Part shown: piece after piece, positions 1-14,000 of the stretch
Numbering within the stretch: position 1 is the stretch's first letter
Layout of the letters: every line of letters begins with the position of its first letter
IMG/VR virus record: IMGVR_UViG_3300023049_000060
Coordinates: 1-38,001 of that record
Origin: a virus
Reading direction: 5' to 3' (one strand)
Length of the DNA: 38,001 bases
Program-made: the position numbers and the translations under genes
The notes under the pieces: model-generated
Database searches by the model: none
What the model saw: only the letters and a program-made list of their open reading frames with translations
What the model was told of the DNA's origin: nothing

Positions 1-1422
1 TCCTGGCCTATTAACTAGCAGCTGGTCTGACTGTAGAGCGGCAGTATCTTCAGGTTTGTTAGCTATAAAATCGTCGCTAATAGAAGTGTTAAAAGTCTTA
101 TTTAGACTGCCGGAGCCATCGAACAATATTGCAGGTGCAGATACGTCACCTGCAATTTCGAACCTCGTTATGCTAGTCAGCCTAGTAGCACTTGAAGCAC
201 TGCCCTGGACAGTACCTATTACACTGCCTTGGACGTTGCCTACAAACGTGTTAGCAGTTATTGAATTAAATCCTGATACATTTGACCCGCTCGGTGCAGA
301 AATATTACCAGTAACAGTTAAATCGCCAGCAACGTCAACGTCGCCGCCAACTTGTACACTCTTTGCTATACTTGCGCCGCCGGCGACTTGCAAAGCACCT
401 TGGTTAGGTTGAGTACTGTCAGCAGTCGAATCAACATATACTATATCACTGACCTTAATATCGCCAGCGATATCAACCGAAGCCTGTGGATTAAGACGAT
501 TAACACCAATTCTTGGCGAGCCGCCTGGGCTAAGGTTTGGAGTAACTCGGATTCCTGTAAAAAAATCGTTGCCTTGTTTTACTCGCAAGTCTATGCTAGA
601 TCCACTAAAGTTGTTACTAATAACCGATGTCTCGCCTTCGGCTTGTAATGACAGCTGACCGTTAACTCCTATTCTTATACCTTGGTTGTTCTTAACGCTT
701 AGCAGGCCATTAGTGGATGTGTTAAGGTCTGCACGTAAAAAGTTACTTGCTGAGACATTTTGGGTTCCAATTCTCAATGATTCGGCAACAGTAGCAGTAC
801 CTTGAAACTTAAGAGCTCCGTTTGAGAAGATCTTAGTTGAAAGGTTAACACCTGGACGGACTGTAGAAAATCCTGGAATAGCTGACTTTGGTGTAAAGCT
901 CTGCCCTGATATAATCACAAACGGCTCTTGTGCTACATCTAGGATCAGCACAGTATAATTAACGTTGTCTACGCCGGCAATCTGAGCAGTTCTTGGGCCG
1001 GTAGATAAACCTTGAGAAAACTCTGGGCCAACTAGTATCCAGCCAGCGCCGTTATTAAGGTATAGTTGTTGATTGTCAGTGTCCACCCATAAGTCACCTG
1101 CTAATGCACTGCCTACTTCAGGAGAAGTAGGAGATTTAAAAATCCCACTAGCAGAAACCCATAGTGTTCCGTCATATATCTTAAGTTGATCTACTCCCTC
1201 GGTAGTGTCGTACCACAGCTGACCTTCAACAGGGTTGCTAGGTGGACTGTCGAAAGCAAAATTCTCTAGTACTCCAAGCATGTTTTCTGCAACTAATTTT
1301 CCGTAGTCAGTAATGCCGCGTCCTGGAAAACTAAGGCTTGTTGAATCGCTGTCGATTTCTCTATCTTCAACAACTATAACACCTTTAGCAAGTGTATCTG
1401 TAAAACGAATCTCGTATGGCAT
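1..1422 (-). CDS. Tail-fibre-like virion protein, 3' end beyond the window
   Basis: An open frame on the minus strand starts at ATG 1422-1420 and stays open for 474 codons to the window edge. It is therefore partial at its C-terminus. Its start shares one base with the TAA of the upstream 202-residue gene (TAATG), which suggests translational coupling. The N-terminal part contains a segment reading PSNPVEGQLWYDTTEG followed by a second GDLWVDTDNQQLYL copy. This 'LWYDT...L..YDG..W' style is typical of tail-fibre-like proteins of marine T4-like phages. From about residue 190 onward the sequence is rich in G, S, T, N and V with short beta repeats such as SVQVGGDVDVAGDLTVTGNI, suggesting a fibrous beta-helical shaft. 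A role as a fibre or baseplate-attached adhesin is inferred from composition and from its place at the end of the baseplate gene block. Receptor specificity cannot be judged because the tip is missing. Confidence 0.75.
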   Translation of the reverse strand, partial: MPYEIRFTDTLAKGVIVVEDREIDSDSTSLSFPGRGITDYGKLVAENMLGVLENFAFDSPPSNPVEGQLWYDTTEGVDQLKIYDGTLWVSASGIFKSPTSPEVGSALAGDLWVDTDNQQLYLNNGAGWILVGPEFSQGLSTGPRTAQIAGVDNVNYTVLILDVAQEPFVIISGQSFTPKSAIPGFSTVRPGVNLSTKIFSNGALKFQGTATVAESLRIGTQNVSASNFLRADLNTSTNGLLSVKNNQGIRIGVNGQLSLQAEGETSVISNNFSGSSIDLRVKQGNDFFTGIRVTPNLSPGGSPRIGVNRLNPQASVDIAGDIKVSDIVYVDSTADSTQPNQGALQVAGGASIAKSVQVGGDVDVAGDLTVTGNISAPSGSNVSGFNSITANTFVGNVQGSVIGTVQGSASSATRLTSITRFEIAGDVSAPAILFDGSGSLNKTFNTSISDDFIANKPEDTAALQSDQLLVNRPG

Positions 1423-2030
1423 TAGCTGTTCCCTCCGCTAAGACTTTGGACTCGAACAGTATAGTCTATTTGAATAAGCCTATTCAGTGACTTTTGCTCC
1501 GGATGGAAGATTACATGCGTTAGAAGCCGGCCTTGCGCTTGTCCAGCAACTGGGGCGCTTCGTAGGCCTACTTCGTCAAACACAAACGGAGCGTTTGTTT
1601 CGCTAGCTGTATCGAACGCGTCTTGACCATTCGGCTCACCGTAATCAAGCAAGCAAGAAACAATTATATCAGTATAGTTTGTTCCGCTAACATGCCGTGT
1701 TTCAATTTTGTTTCTAGTAGGATCAGTGTTATTTGGATTCCGACTATCGACTATTTTACTAAAGGTCTGATTGTACAAACTAGCATTAGTACCTGTTGAA
1801 TTAGGCGTAAGATACGTAATCACGCCAGTTGGGTCTATACTAGTACCGCCATTTCCAAAACTCATTTCAAAAATGGGGCCTGTACCTGTGTTAGCAACAC
1901 TCTGTGCTAACGCTATTGAGAAATTTTCATAGTGTATAGCATTCAATTTGTTAATATACACTTCGTCAGATTCTGGGTCAAAGGCCTTAATATGGCCTTG
2001 TATGAATACCCCGTTCATTTCGTTTATCAT
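1422..2030 (-). CDS. Virion structural protein of unknown role (202 aa)
   Basis: This 202-residue frame lies between the giant baseplate-region protein and the tail-fibre-like gene. I do not recognise the family with certainty. It has no signal peptide or membrane segment. The middle is polar and rich in N, T and G, and the C-terminal third (FDEVGLRS, then THVIFHPEQKSLNRLIQIDY) looks like a compact beta domain. Its start follows a purine-rich GGAGACGGGA stretch, and a late-promoter-like octamer (AATAAATA) overlaps the stop codon of the gene before it. Its TAA shares a base with the ATG of the next gene, so the two are probably co-translated. The location suggests a baseplate wedge or fibre-attachment component, roughly where T4 carries gp8 to gp10. 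That equivalence is positional inference only. Confidence 0.7.
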   Translation of the reverse strand: MINEMNGVFIQGHIKAFDPESDEVYINKLNAIHYENFSIALAQSVANTGTGPIFEMSFGNGGTSIDPTGVITYLTPNSTGTNASLYNQTFSKIVDSRNPNNTDPTRNKIETRHVSGTNYTDIIVSCLLDYGEPNGQDAFDTASETNAPFVFDEVGLRSAPVAGQAQGRLLTHVIFHPEQKSLNRLIQIDYTVRVQSLSGGNS

Positions 2031-2054
2031 GTTTTAATCCCGTCTCCGCTAGTG

Positions 2055-2062
2055 TATTTATT
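2055..2062 (-). promoter_or_regulatory. Late-promoter-like octamer AATAAATA
   Basis: On the minus strand the sequence GAATAAATAC matches the T4-type late promoter (TATAAATA) at seven of eight positions. The TAA stop of the giant gene lies inside the octamer. A transcript starting about 6-7 nt downstream would have a leader of about 18-20 nt before the ATG at 2030. This would let the 202-residue gene and the fibre-like gene be expressed independently of the 15-kb gene upstream. The assignment rests on motif and position only. Confidence 0.5.
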
Positions 2063-5000
2063 CAGGAAGCTTACTTATACTTCCGCGTAAGAACTCTGCA
2101 ATAGAATTGTTTGCGTCTTTAAGAGCTGTGCCTGGATTAGACCACAGTTTCCCTATCCTACGAACAATTATAATCTTATCAGTTGGGTTTGGCGCTTCAG
2201 TTAGCTCTAATTGCACTTCTCCAGTAGACTGGTCGACTATGATATCAAACTCTTGTTCAATTTCAACGTCGCCTGCTGGAGAATCTTGAGCAATTGCTTG
2301 TACTATGTTGCCATCGATGTCAACCATATCAAACTGGTACGACTGTATAGCATTCTTGCGCAGTCTGCGTCCACCTACAAACACTTCAAAAAAGTCTCTG
2401 TACTGCTGACTGTGCAGCAAGCTAAATCCAGTTAAGTTAAACTTGGTGTCGTAAACCGTAGAGCTTCCGTCATTGCCTATAACTTGACTAATTAGGTCGT
2501 CCTTGTACGGAATATTCTTACTTTGTCCCTTATTAATTACAGGAGTTCCTGTAGGATACACGTCGGCTACTCCTGTACCTAATGTACCTCTGCGTAGCTG
2601 GCGAAGCAAGTTACCAGACTTAACAAAGTACTCGATTCGCTCACCGTTTACAAACACTATGCCAGGCTTGTTAGCTGCTTTGTTAGGCTCCGGAAGAGCC
2701 GTAGCGTCCTCTACTTCAATACGTATATCATACTCGTGGAGCGGCTTAGCAAGCTGTAGTCCCGGTTCGTTGTCGTGACGCTTGTAATGAGTCCTGTTAA
2801 GAATGTCCTTAAATTGGGTCCAGGCCATCCTTGGCGTTGCTACAGGTGCTGTGAACTGAATTATATCCACTGTGTCTCCTACAGCCGGTTCTGCTACTAA
2901 GTAGACTATTAAGTTATCAAGTGCCAGTGAGTAGTCAACGCCCGGCGTGAGCAATTTACCGTTTACTATCACCCAAACATACTGGATGCCAGCCGCAGGA
3001 TCTCTTAAGAGAATTTTCCCTGCTCGCAAGTTATGGTAAGTTGTAAACTCATTAGTGCCGGCGATCATTGTACTACGTTCGGTAACATTATAACTAATTC
3101 TTTCAGGCTCAAGGATATTGTGATTAGTAAATTGGTAGATATTTACATCACTTCCGTCTGCTGGTGGTTGAGCTAGTTCAATTACGTTATCAGTTACAGT
3201 ATACGCCGCGTTAGCAGTGTAATACGCTTCAATAACATCGTCTTTATTGAGGAACTCTGGATCTATTCTTATAGTGCTATCAGCAAGATTAACTATAAAG
3301 TCTGCACCCCTTACTAATTCTGTCTTATTAACGAATACACGCACCTCGGCAGGATCTATAGTCGACTCAGGAATTTCAAACAAGTCAAACTGGTAGATTG
3401 TAACCGCTGGATTCTCAACAACAAATTGCTTATTGTATCCAGGTGAAACTATAGAGCCATTAACATTTACTAGCATAAAGAACTCAACAGGTTCTTGTGA
3501 GCCTGGGAACGAAGTAAGCTCGAAGCTAGTAGTAGTTCCGTCTCCAGTAAAGGCGTCTCGTGTTACTCTACTAAAGTTCTGAGTTAACCCTGATCCTACA
3601 AATATTCCGTAATCAATAATAGTATCTTCTTGCGGTGGAGTAGAGAATACAAACACCGCTTTGCTATTAACATTAGTTAACAAAACCTCGTTTGTAGTTG
3701 CTGGAACTCCATTTAACAAAACAAATGACTCTAAGTCTGAACTCCAGTCTATTTCGGTAGTAATAGCTGTAGTAGATCCGTCGGCTCTTACAGAGCTAAT
3801 GTCTCGCACATTTTCGCCGTTCATTCCTACTATTATAACAGTTAGGTATTGTCCTGCAACCGGAACGGTTGCCAAAGTAACTGTATTCTCAGAAAAATTA
3901 ACGCTATATTCAGACTCGCTAAGGATTCTATCACCTAATTTTACAATGACCGCGTCAATGTTATTAGGTTTAATAGTCAACGGATATACATCAGTAATCC
4001 CATCAGTTACAAAATTCTGATTGGAGATTTCTCCTTGGCCGCTAGCTAAGTTCTCAAAGACCTTAATGTCTATTGTGTCTAAGACCTGGCCGGGGATTAG
4101 CTCTTCTGGGCCGGAGCCGTTAACTGGAGTAACAAACAGGTCGCCGTCGACTATTATGTCTTCTGCATTCAACCCAGTAGCATTGCCGTAATCTAAGTTG
4201 CCGCCGCTAAGCTGAGTGTCAAAGCTGTCAGGGTCTGGAGCAAAGCTTCCGTCAGAGGTTGTTTTTCTGACTATTATAACATCTCCGTCTGAAGTACTAA
4301 TACCGTAATCATCAAGATTAATAACAGTTTGTTCACCGTCACCTACAATACTAGGCATTCGGTTAGTAATTACAGTAGAACCGTCGTGATCGGGATCATC
4401 AATACGGATTCCGTTCTTGTATACGTTATACGTTACTTCGTCTTCTAACGGTTGTTCTAACTCTAAGACAATAGTGCTTCCGTCTAACCGGAACACTAAA
4501 TCTTCGTATGTTGTGTCTAAGATATCCCACGGACTAGCTAACCAAGCATCGGTATCCCAGCCAGTTGACGTATCAAAATCAAAGCTTCTAACCTCAACTC
4601 CACCGTAATCAACGCCAGACATTAACTGAGAAACATCATTACCTATCATTCCTGATTCAGGAGCATACAAATGCTTAATTCTGTCAGTAGCGTGTAGCAA
4701 ACTAGTGCCCTTACGATAATTAACTACAATTTCAGAATCTAATGCAGGCGGATTAGTAAACTCTATTCGACCTTTATACCTAGTGTAAGACAAACTAGTG
4801 TCTTTAACGTTTTTAAACGAAAATTCGCTGCGCAACGCCTGCTCGCCGTTAACAGTAACCGTTACTGAATTAGTTCTTAGATCCATTGGCCAGTTAAGAT
4901 CGAAAGAAGTATTAGCACCGGTTCCTACAAACGACTCAGATTCGTCTAACAACAGAATGGTAGGATGGCCTGTTAACCGATCAATCTTAATCTCTATCCG

Positions 5001-8000
5001 ATGACTACGCACTAACGACTCGCCAATAACTGCATTAACTCTAGCTTGGGCAGCAGCTGAATCCGGCGGCGGCGCAATAGTAACCTGCGGAGCACTAGTG
5101 TAGCCAGAGCCTGTAGACATAATTTGCACTTTTGTAATACGGCCGTAGCCTACAAACGCCTTAGCAACTGCGCCAGATCCGCCGCCGCCTGTAATAGTAA
5201 CAGCAGGTGCAGTTGTGTAGCCAGTGCCGCCGTCAACAATTTGAAAGCCAGTAACCTTAAATCCGAAATTATCCTTCCAATACTTGTCCGGGTAGTCTTC
5301 GAATAATCCAAGAGCATCAACAAGTTTATTATCTACTATTTGTACAGCTCTTGGTAGAATTCTACCAGACTCCGGATCATACTTTGGAGGCAGATCAAAA
5401 TCAGTAACTGCTGAGTTAGTGTTTTCTATCTTCTCTAATGCACTAACATACTCTCTAACATTAGTCTTGTAAGGCTTTGCTTCCTCTACGTAATCGTTAA
5501 AGCTAGGCAAGTTATTATTCTTAAATGTTACCTTTTGTGACAACTCACCTACGTTATGCTTTGCTCTAACAAAGCTAGTCTTAAACGCCCAGTCGACGTT
5601 CAATTGCTCAGAGAACACGTAACGAATACTAGAGAAGAATAATTGATTATAGTCAACTGCTAAATCATCTACTAGTATATCATCTCGTAGACCTTGCATT
5701 ATTAATCTAATTTCATCTGTCGGCTCGGTGTCAAAGAACCGACTATCGTAACTCGAAGCATCGAAGCCTACAAGGTTCAAGACAGTGTCGTAAAGTCTAG
5801 GCAAAATTTCAATAGTTCCTGCCTGCCGGCCTATTGTTATATAGTTTGTAGCTATATCACCAGTTTCGGAATCATCTACTTTACGCAGTAACAGCCAGCC
5901 GCCCGTGCCTTCGTTTTCAATCTTTACTACTTCTCCTACGTTATCATTTAATGCAGGTAACTGATACGAACCTTGTACAAGGTTATTAACTACTGTAAAC
6001 TGGTTATCCCCTTCTGCATACCAATCAGTGTACTTCCAGAATTTCTTAACATCAAATGACTGCGTAGCCGATCTAGACCACTGGTTAACATCTGAGTTCC
6101 AAGTATAAATTGCCCATCTGCCGCCGATAGACGAGTCAGAAATAACAAGCACGCTTAACGGTCTAACAGTTACTCTTATGTCATTAGTGTATCCTGTCCC
6201 TGGATTAACAATGTCAAAGTCGATAACTTGACCTAAGTTGTTAATAAACAAATCTATCTCGAGATCGTTGCCGTTGCCAAAAACAGAAACTGCTGGACCT
6301 TTACGGATAGTATTGCTGCCAGCTTCGAATGTTGGGTCTTTGTACTGCCTACCTGATTCAATAATCGAAACGTTAGTTATTGAACCATCTATAACTTCAA
6401 CGTCAATTAACGCTCTGGACGCTCTGTTTGAAGCAATAAACCTTAATTCTTCAACAGACTCAATAGCATAATCATACACACGAGATGTCACAGTTGGTAG
6501 CGGATCCTCAGCAAGGAACTTAGAAAGATCACGGCTGTCAACAATTGGCTGTTTTAACAATGAAGCGTTAGCTCTTTCTACTACTTGTTTAAGCGCCTCT
6601 TGACGGTTAACAAACCAACTCTGTCTTGGTCTGAAAGAAGTGCCATAACGCTGTCTAGGACTTAATTTGGGATCTGGGACCCGGCGGTTTTGATCATCGT
6701 AACCAGCTAAACTATCGAACCACTTACGTTCAATATCCTGCTTTGGCAGACTAGATTCTAAACCTTCGGTCAACAGTTGATACTCTGTGTGCACGTTCTG
6801 TTCTTTGTTATCTTGAGTGTAGTAAGTTACTGCAAGAACAATGTCAGTGCTAGAAATTAAGTTATCACTGTTGTATAACACAAATCGATTGTCTGACATA
6901 AAGCTAATAAAGCGATAACTTTCCTGATTAGGATCGGCAATGGTCCTGGCCATATTACCAACACTAATGGTTCTATTTCCTGTGCTCGGTATCGTAAATT
7001 TGTTAGATACCCAGTAGTAATAGACATTACTAAACGACTGAGACACAGAGTCGTACTTTAATTTCTGAGAATAAACACTGTCGCCGTACAAACTAGAACC
7101 ACTCACTCCTTGAGCTATACCTTGTGTTGTGTCAGCTAAGTCATCCCACGCAGATGGCACTAGCGTAGTCTCAACCCACTCATACACATCAATAGAACTA
7201 CCCGGTAGCACTCTATTCCAGTTAGCACTTTGATAGATAGCGCCTCCTTGATACGGGTTAGCAAATCTTGCAGTGCTCAGGTCCCACCATACCTTGCCTA
7301 CAAACTCATCTTCCCAGTTGTTTGTTTCATTAAGAAGCTGTGGGCTTGTTGAAACATTATACCTTGCAGGGTCGGTGAATGTCTTAAAATCGATCTGAGC
7401 GTCAACACTTCCTGCAATTTTACCTTGACGGACATCTACATAATCAAGGTAAGTAACAAGCTGCTCGTTTCTTCTATTATAAAGAAATACTTCTTTGATT
7501 TGATCAAGGTCTACTACAGGCAGCGAACGTCTAATTGAGTTCCAAGCTGTCTTACCTTTTTGTCTACGATAATCAACAACTGCGCCTATACTAGTATCAA
7601 TCCTAATACGAGGTAAGCCGACGTACACGTGGTTATTTACAGCTACAACCGTCTCTCCGAACTCTGCTGAATCAGCGCCATCAATTTCCAGTGCGTCAGC
7701 AAAGATAAACGTTGACTCAACTAGTTCATAAACAGTAACACTGCCGGATCCCACGTAAGAGCTTGAGAATTGAGTGAATCCATTATCAAACGTTGTTTCA
7801 GAGCCCGAGCCAACGTCAAACGTAGTAGGTACTAGAATATCGCCGTTGAAACTAGCAACAGAAATGGTAGTATTAGTTGCACTAACCTTTGTTCCGAATT
7901 GTTCTGCTCTTTCGTTTCTCGGCGATACTAGTGTTTGAACTAGGACAAATTTACCATCAACTTGACTGTATACACTAACGCTACCTTGGTCAAAAGAAGT

Positions 8001-11000
8001 TGTGTCACTAAAAGGTTCTCCTACTGCTAAGAATAAACCGTTAGGTGATAAAGAAATGCTATTTGCAAAACCAGTACCTACTGTTGGTGCGTCAATTACT
8101 TGATTAAAAACATAACGACCGTTATGAACCCTGTATATTAAAATTCTGTTATCAACTGTGTCTGATACTGTATCAGTTGCGACCGTAATAGCAATTACCT
8201 GGCCTTGTGTGCTTATTGAAGTTTGTTTAGCAAACTCAGTGAGACTAGGATCAGCAAATGTAGAGTCACCGTACACTGCCTGAGTGGACATGTGCGGTAA
8301 CACTCCTTCAACAGTTATCTCATTAGGAACTACTTCCCATTTAACCGAATTAGCAGATGGTGGAGCCAGGTCCGAAATAATTGTGCTAGCACGATATAAC
8401 TCTTCGTTGTACTGGACAATGTCGCCTGTGTTTATAGTAAGGAATGAGCTGGGCCAAGCTTGCACAGCATCTCTGTACGACGTCCAGTCTCCGCGGTAAT
8501 TAGGATCGATATCAATTTCCCAATTGTATTCTGTGCCGTTTTGATCTTTACCGTTCTTAATAACATACACACTTTCGTTAGTGGATACTAACAGCGTGTA
8601 CAATTGATCTTGTTGGGCGAAATCTAGATCCTTGGCAGCATTTGATCCTGATTCAGAGTCAGGAATAACGTATGAGTTTATCCACTGCCAAGCTTGTCCG
8701 GATCTAACGTAGATGTGGTAAACACCTTGATTAGTATTGCCGTTTTGATCTTTAGTAGCAGACACCGGTATGTTCCCTGTTCGAGACCAATCTCGACTAG
8801 TTGTAGATGGGAAGCTCACCGGCTGCGGTGCGCCTGAAGATGTAGTAGTTGTTCGATACATCCAGTACTCTCCATTTACTAGAGCAAAGTCGTTCAACGG
8901 ATTAAGGTAAGAGTCTGAGTCAACTGTAAAATTAGTTCCTTTGTCTATAATTGCAAGTTTACCCATAGAAGCGTCAGCAAGCGAAACGTAAGTAGCTCTG
9001 CCCATTTCACGAGTATTAGCTGTACTTCCTTCTAATGTGTTTATTCTTAACAGATTATTAACTACAAACGATCCAGTAACATTTTTAAGATATACACGAC
9101 CTTGGTTGATGTTACGCTTTTGGTAGAAGGCTACTTCAGCGGTGGCGCCAGTAATCGGGTCTATAATAGTAGCCGGTGACACTCCTAAAGAGCCGTCTGG
9201 TTCGTAGAAATCACCAGTAGTACTATCGCCGTCAATGTCAACCACTTGTGTATCAGTAAACGTAAAGTCGATATATCCATCCCACACATTTACTACTGTG
9301 TGCCCTTCATCGTTTAGATAATCAAATGTAAACCCGTAATCCGAAACGTCTTCACTAACAACCGAATTATTCACCCAAAGCCTAAACGTTTCGCCTACGC
9401 CCAAGTCGGACTCTAATGTCTTGGGAATGCGAATGGCCCAAAGAGAGCTAGGAAGGTCTCTAACAGGATTTCTTGTTGGGTTGCCAACATCATCGCCTGG
9501 GTCTAGCTGTGCGTCTCCTTGATAAGAAAAGTTGATTAAAAACGACCTGTCTAAGTTGTCTCCAAAACTAGCAACATCGTCGAGGACACTAGCATACAAG
9601 TTAGGGGATCTGGATTCGCTACTAAGGATAATATCCCGGAATACTAATCCGTATCCGGTTGTTCCAAATTCAGAGGGCAATGTACCTTGCGGAGCATTAA
9701 CATACGGTCCTGTGTCTTCAAATAACCAGTATCCGCCTAATTCTGAATTAGCTACAAAAGCTGGTTGGCTGTACTCGCCAACTTCTAAACCTCTGTTAAA
9801 CAAGATATCGTCTTGATTAAACTGACCTTGCACATCTGTAATGTACAACGTTACACTGAATCCTGAAGAAAATCTTCTGTAAACACGACCTTGTGCACTT
9901 AGAGTAGTAACTAAGTCTCCCTCAACAGGCAAATTCTCGCCTTCTTGAACAAATAACACATTGTCAACTTTTTGAATAATTTCATGGCCGCTTGATCTAG
10001 ATATGAAAGTGCTATTAATCCCTGTATGCACACTTGTTGAGTTAACAGGCAGGTCTGCAAAAGGCTCAGTGTCATCTAACGGATCTTGCTTAGTTAGATT
10101 GGTAAAACTGTTCCATGAAAAGTAAGCAGTGTCACCATTTAATGATCCTATATACTGATCTATAGGAGCACGTACTAATACATGAGGTGGAACTTGTTGG
10201 TTACTGCTGTCAACTTGTTGTCCGACAGTAACTCCTGGAAGATAAGGAACACCTTGAAGAATGAGCTTAATAGCAGAACTGTCGGTTTCTTCTTCAATAA
10301 AAGCATAACTGTTGAAGGTTTGAAACTCTGAGTCAGTGGAGCCAGCAGTAAGGACTCTGTTTGCAGTCCAGTACTGTTGGTTGTACCTAACAACATCACC
10401 TACTTCGTAGTCAATGTGCTCTTCAAACCCGCCCCTAAACGGTGAAGCTATATTAGAAGCGTTTGGAGACCCAACTGCTAGCCACTTGCCGTCTGGACTA
10501 AGTGCCACTGAGGTGCCGAAGGCTTGCTCCGCATCAATACTATTTGTAAGCTCTCTAAACGGAATAATATCAGAGTCAAATAATAACTCTTCCGACTCGC
10601 TTGCTCTTCTGTATGTGTAAACAGCACCGTCATTGTATGTTGGGTCGCCTATTACAACTGTTGTGTTATCTGCGGAGCTTGCTATAGACCTGGCATAATC
10701 ACTGTTTAGCACTTCTCTGTTAGTAATTGTCTGGCTTTCTGTGTAAACTTCTTTGTTTTCAAGAACCAACCAATTATCAAATGAATCGTTATCAATCCAA
10801 AGTTTCTGGTTTGGAGCTATCCCGGCTTCTGCTATTTGATTAGCTTCAACAGTATTTCCAGCTCGTACTGACCGAAGAATACTAACATAGCCATCGGTTC
10901 TGTCTTGATCTTCAATTGTTACTGCGTTTGTAGTAACCGCAGTAATCGTATCTATACCAACACTTACTACCTTGTAAAAATTATTGTTTGGGCTGCTAAT

Positions 11001-14000
11001 ACCTTGGATTCCAATTACGTCACCTTTAGCAAGGAGACTGGCGTCAGTATTAACTGTAATCGTCGCTGCGGACCTAGAAACACTAGCTTGCTCTACTTCT
11101 TCTAGCTCCGTAGACTCTATTGCAGTTACTCTGAGTGGGATCCTCACGTGCTGCAATACGTCCCAGTCTTCGTTTAACCCAATAACCCAAATGTACTCAC
11201 CGAAGCCAACAGACGCAACATCACCGTCTAATACATCATCTTTGTTGCTAATTCTAAACGAAACATCATCTTCTAGAACGTAACCAGCTGATCTTAATTC
11301 AAACGGATCGTTCTCCGCAATTGGGAACGGTTTGCTATTATATTCAGGAGGAGTGGCATATATATCCACAGGACGCTGCCTGTAAACCAAGTCAGTAGAG
11401 TTGGCCGGGAGGGTCTCTACTAGCTCAACTGGTTGGGGGTTTAGTCTGAACTGAGACTCATCTAGCAAGAATTCTATTATTTCAGAATTATCTGTTGCTC
11501 CGTATCTACCAAGTCGTATTGCCCACTCTTCATAAAACTCAAGGCTTTCCTTGTTAACTGAACCTAGAGCATCAAATAACTTAGTTAACGAATTCACTGT
11601 GCCTTTATCTTGTATAAAACCTTGATAGAACTTATACTGCGACACGTCGTCTGTGATTATGTTTTGAAGATACTTTCTCTTCTGGTATCCAATCAAGTGC
11701 TGAGCGTGTTTCTGTTGTTGTGTGTCAAAGTTGTCAGTATCAAGGTCGTAAAAGTCCGCAAACTGATTAATTCTATTATCAAAGTTCGGAATTAATCTTG
11801 CAGCAGGACGGTCCTTTAGTCTCTCCCAGTTGCCAGCAACAAATACATTATTTCCAGAAATGTCAAACAGGGCTACGTAGAAAAACTCTTTATACTTAAC
11901 TAAGGAACCAACACTATAATCTGTCCAAGGTTCCCAATCAGTTACTTCAGCACTGTCATATATAAAACCAGGAATATCTAGGCCGCCGGCCCAGTTAGAA
12001 CTTCTGTACCCAGTAACTTGTATTCTTTCTTGACGATACCCAGCTTCTAAGTCGTAAATTATATCGCCAAAAACCGATATATTGTCTAAAAGAATTACAT
12101 GCTCTTTTTGGACTAGAGGCAGCCTAACATGGAAGATGCCGTCTTCTGTGTTTCTAACAGCCAATCCAAAGTCATTTTGATTGGTTCTAGAAATCGAACT
12201 AAATTCCTTTGGCAAGGTCTTTCCGTCTGCTTTAAATAGCGAATAGTTATAAAAATTATCAAACAAGTCATCAACGACGGCAAATTCTCTTGAGAACTTA
12301 ACTTGTTCTGCGCCTGGGCTTAATGTAATGGCGCTGCCAGCTGCCCAATTTTGAGTGGTCCAGAACAAGAATTCTTTAACACTAAATGTCCAGTTTTCTA
12401 TTTGAACACTTTCAGTATTAAAGAAGTCGAATACAAACCCTTTTCTTACTAGAGCTTCTTCGTACCCTAATAAAAAATCAACTACTTCTTGAACAGAAGC
12501 TAACGTTGTTCCGTATGGTATCTCAATTAGCTCGTCTTCAAATCGTCTACGTAAAGTAGCCTTGCGGCCACCAGTTTGAGGGAGCGAGCTAAGCTTCTTA
12601 AATTTAATAGTGTCAAACGAAACGCCACTAACATGAGACTCAAGAGTCCTGTAAAAGTCGTTGCCGTTCCGTACATTTTGTCCTTTAACATACTGCTTGC
12701 CGGCTGCCCAGTCTAAGAAGGGCTCGCTTAGTCCGCCTATGGTAATCGCCGGGTCTGTTGAAGCTATAACTGGACGATTGAACCTAAATACTGGATTCTC
12801 TCTGTCGTAACCTTTAACTACATAACCAGCTGTGGTCTTTTCAACTATTACGCCACTGTAAGACACAACATCAATAGGAGCACTAGTGTTCAAGAAGATT
12901 TGATAGTTTTCTTGAGGGAGGAACACATTACCTTCGTTGAACGGAGTACGGCTGTCTAATATTAAATTAAACTTCTCTTTCTCAGTAAACCCTGCAACTT
13001 TTACACTAAGCTGGTTTTGTATCTTTGATAATTGATCTTTATACCGATTGTAACTTAACAATACATCAGAAATCAAATAATCAAAAACGTAATTCACTAA
13101 ACCACTAGTTAACGTTCTTTCGTTATCAGACTTAGTGTTAGGAAACACAACATCTCGAAGCCTAAGTGCCTTACCAGTCCTTGTGTAGATAATCTGTCCA
13201 ACTTGGTTTCTTTTAATTCTCGACAGGTCAAAGCCGGTTGCAAATGTAGCACACGGCTGATTCAATACTTTAGCTGTTATTAGACTGAAAGGATATTCAG
13301 AACTTCTGCGCCAAGCAGTTTCGACCGGCGAACGATCACCAAATTTGAAGGGAGACTGCCTTGCGCGATCGGACCTACTTGTAGCGTATTTGCTGTCTAG
13401 CGGGCTTAGCAAGTTGCCGCTATCATCTACCGGGATGTGTGACAGCAGGGTCGGCCTTGAGTATTTTGGATCCTTGCGAGTTACTGTTCCTGACTGGTTG
13501 CGTATGAATCCGCTGGCTAGGTCTTGCCATAGTACCAAGTTATTTCTTGTGTACGGCGCTGGTCCGTACACAGAATCCCACCATGTTGGCTTTTTTCTTA
13601 TTCCTAACATTTCCCAAGGATGGGTGTGTGGTCGGTCAGTATCGTAAGCCTGTATATACACAGATCTCCAATAACCGTTTAAATTTGTTCCTGACGGGGA
13701 GGTTGTTCCGGTGTAATTATACGTAAACGTGTCCGTACTTTCAAATACAGTATTCGAAGTGTAATCAGGGTCGCCTGCTACACTTACCCAATCTACGAAG
13801 TCAGTAATCATAGAATTGTCAATAGACTCTTTGTTATATCCTGTGTTACGGAAATCGCCTGGAACAAATTCGTCAATACTAAACAGATCGGGATTATACT
13901 CTTGCTTGAGGTTATTGTAGATCCTAAGTTCTAGCTCTAAAATGATAGCGTCGCGGTAATCATTAAACGCAAGGATAATGCTGCCGTCGTGGCCTTGAAT

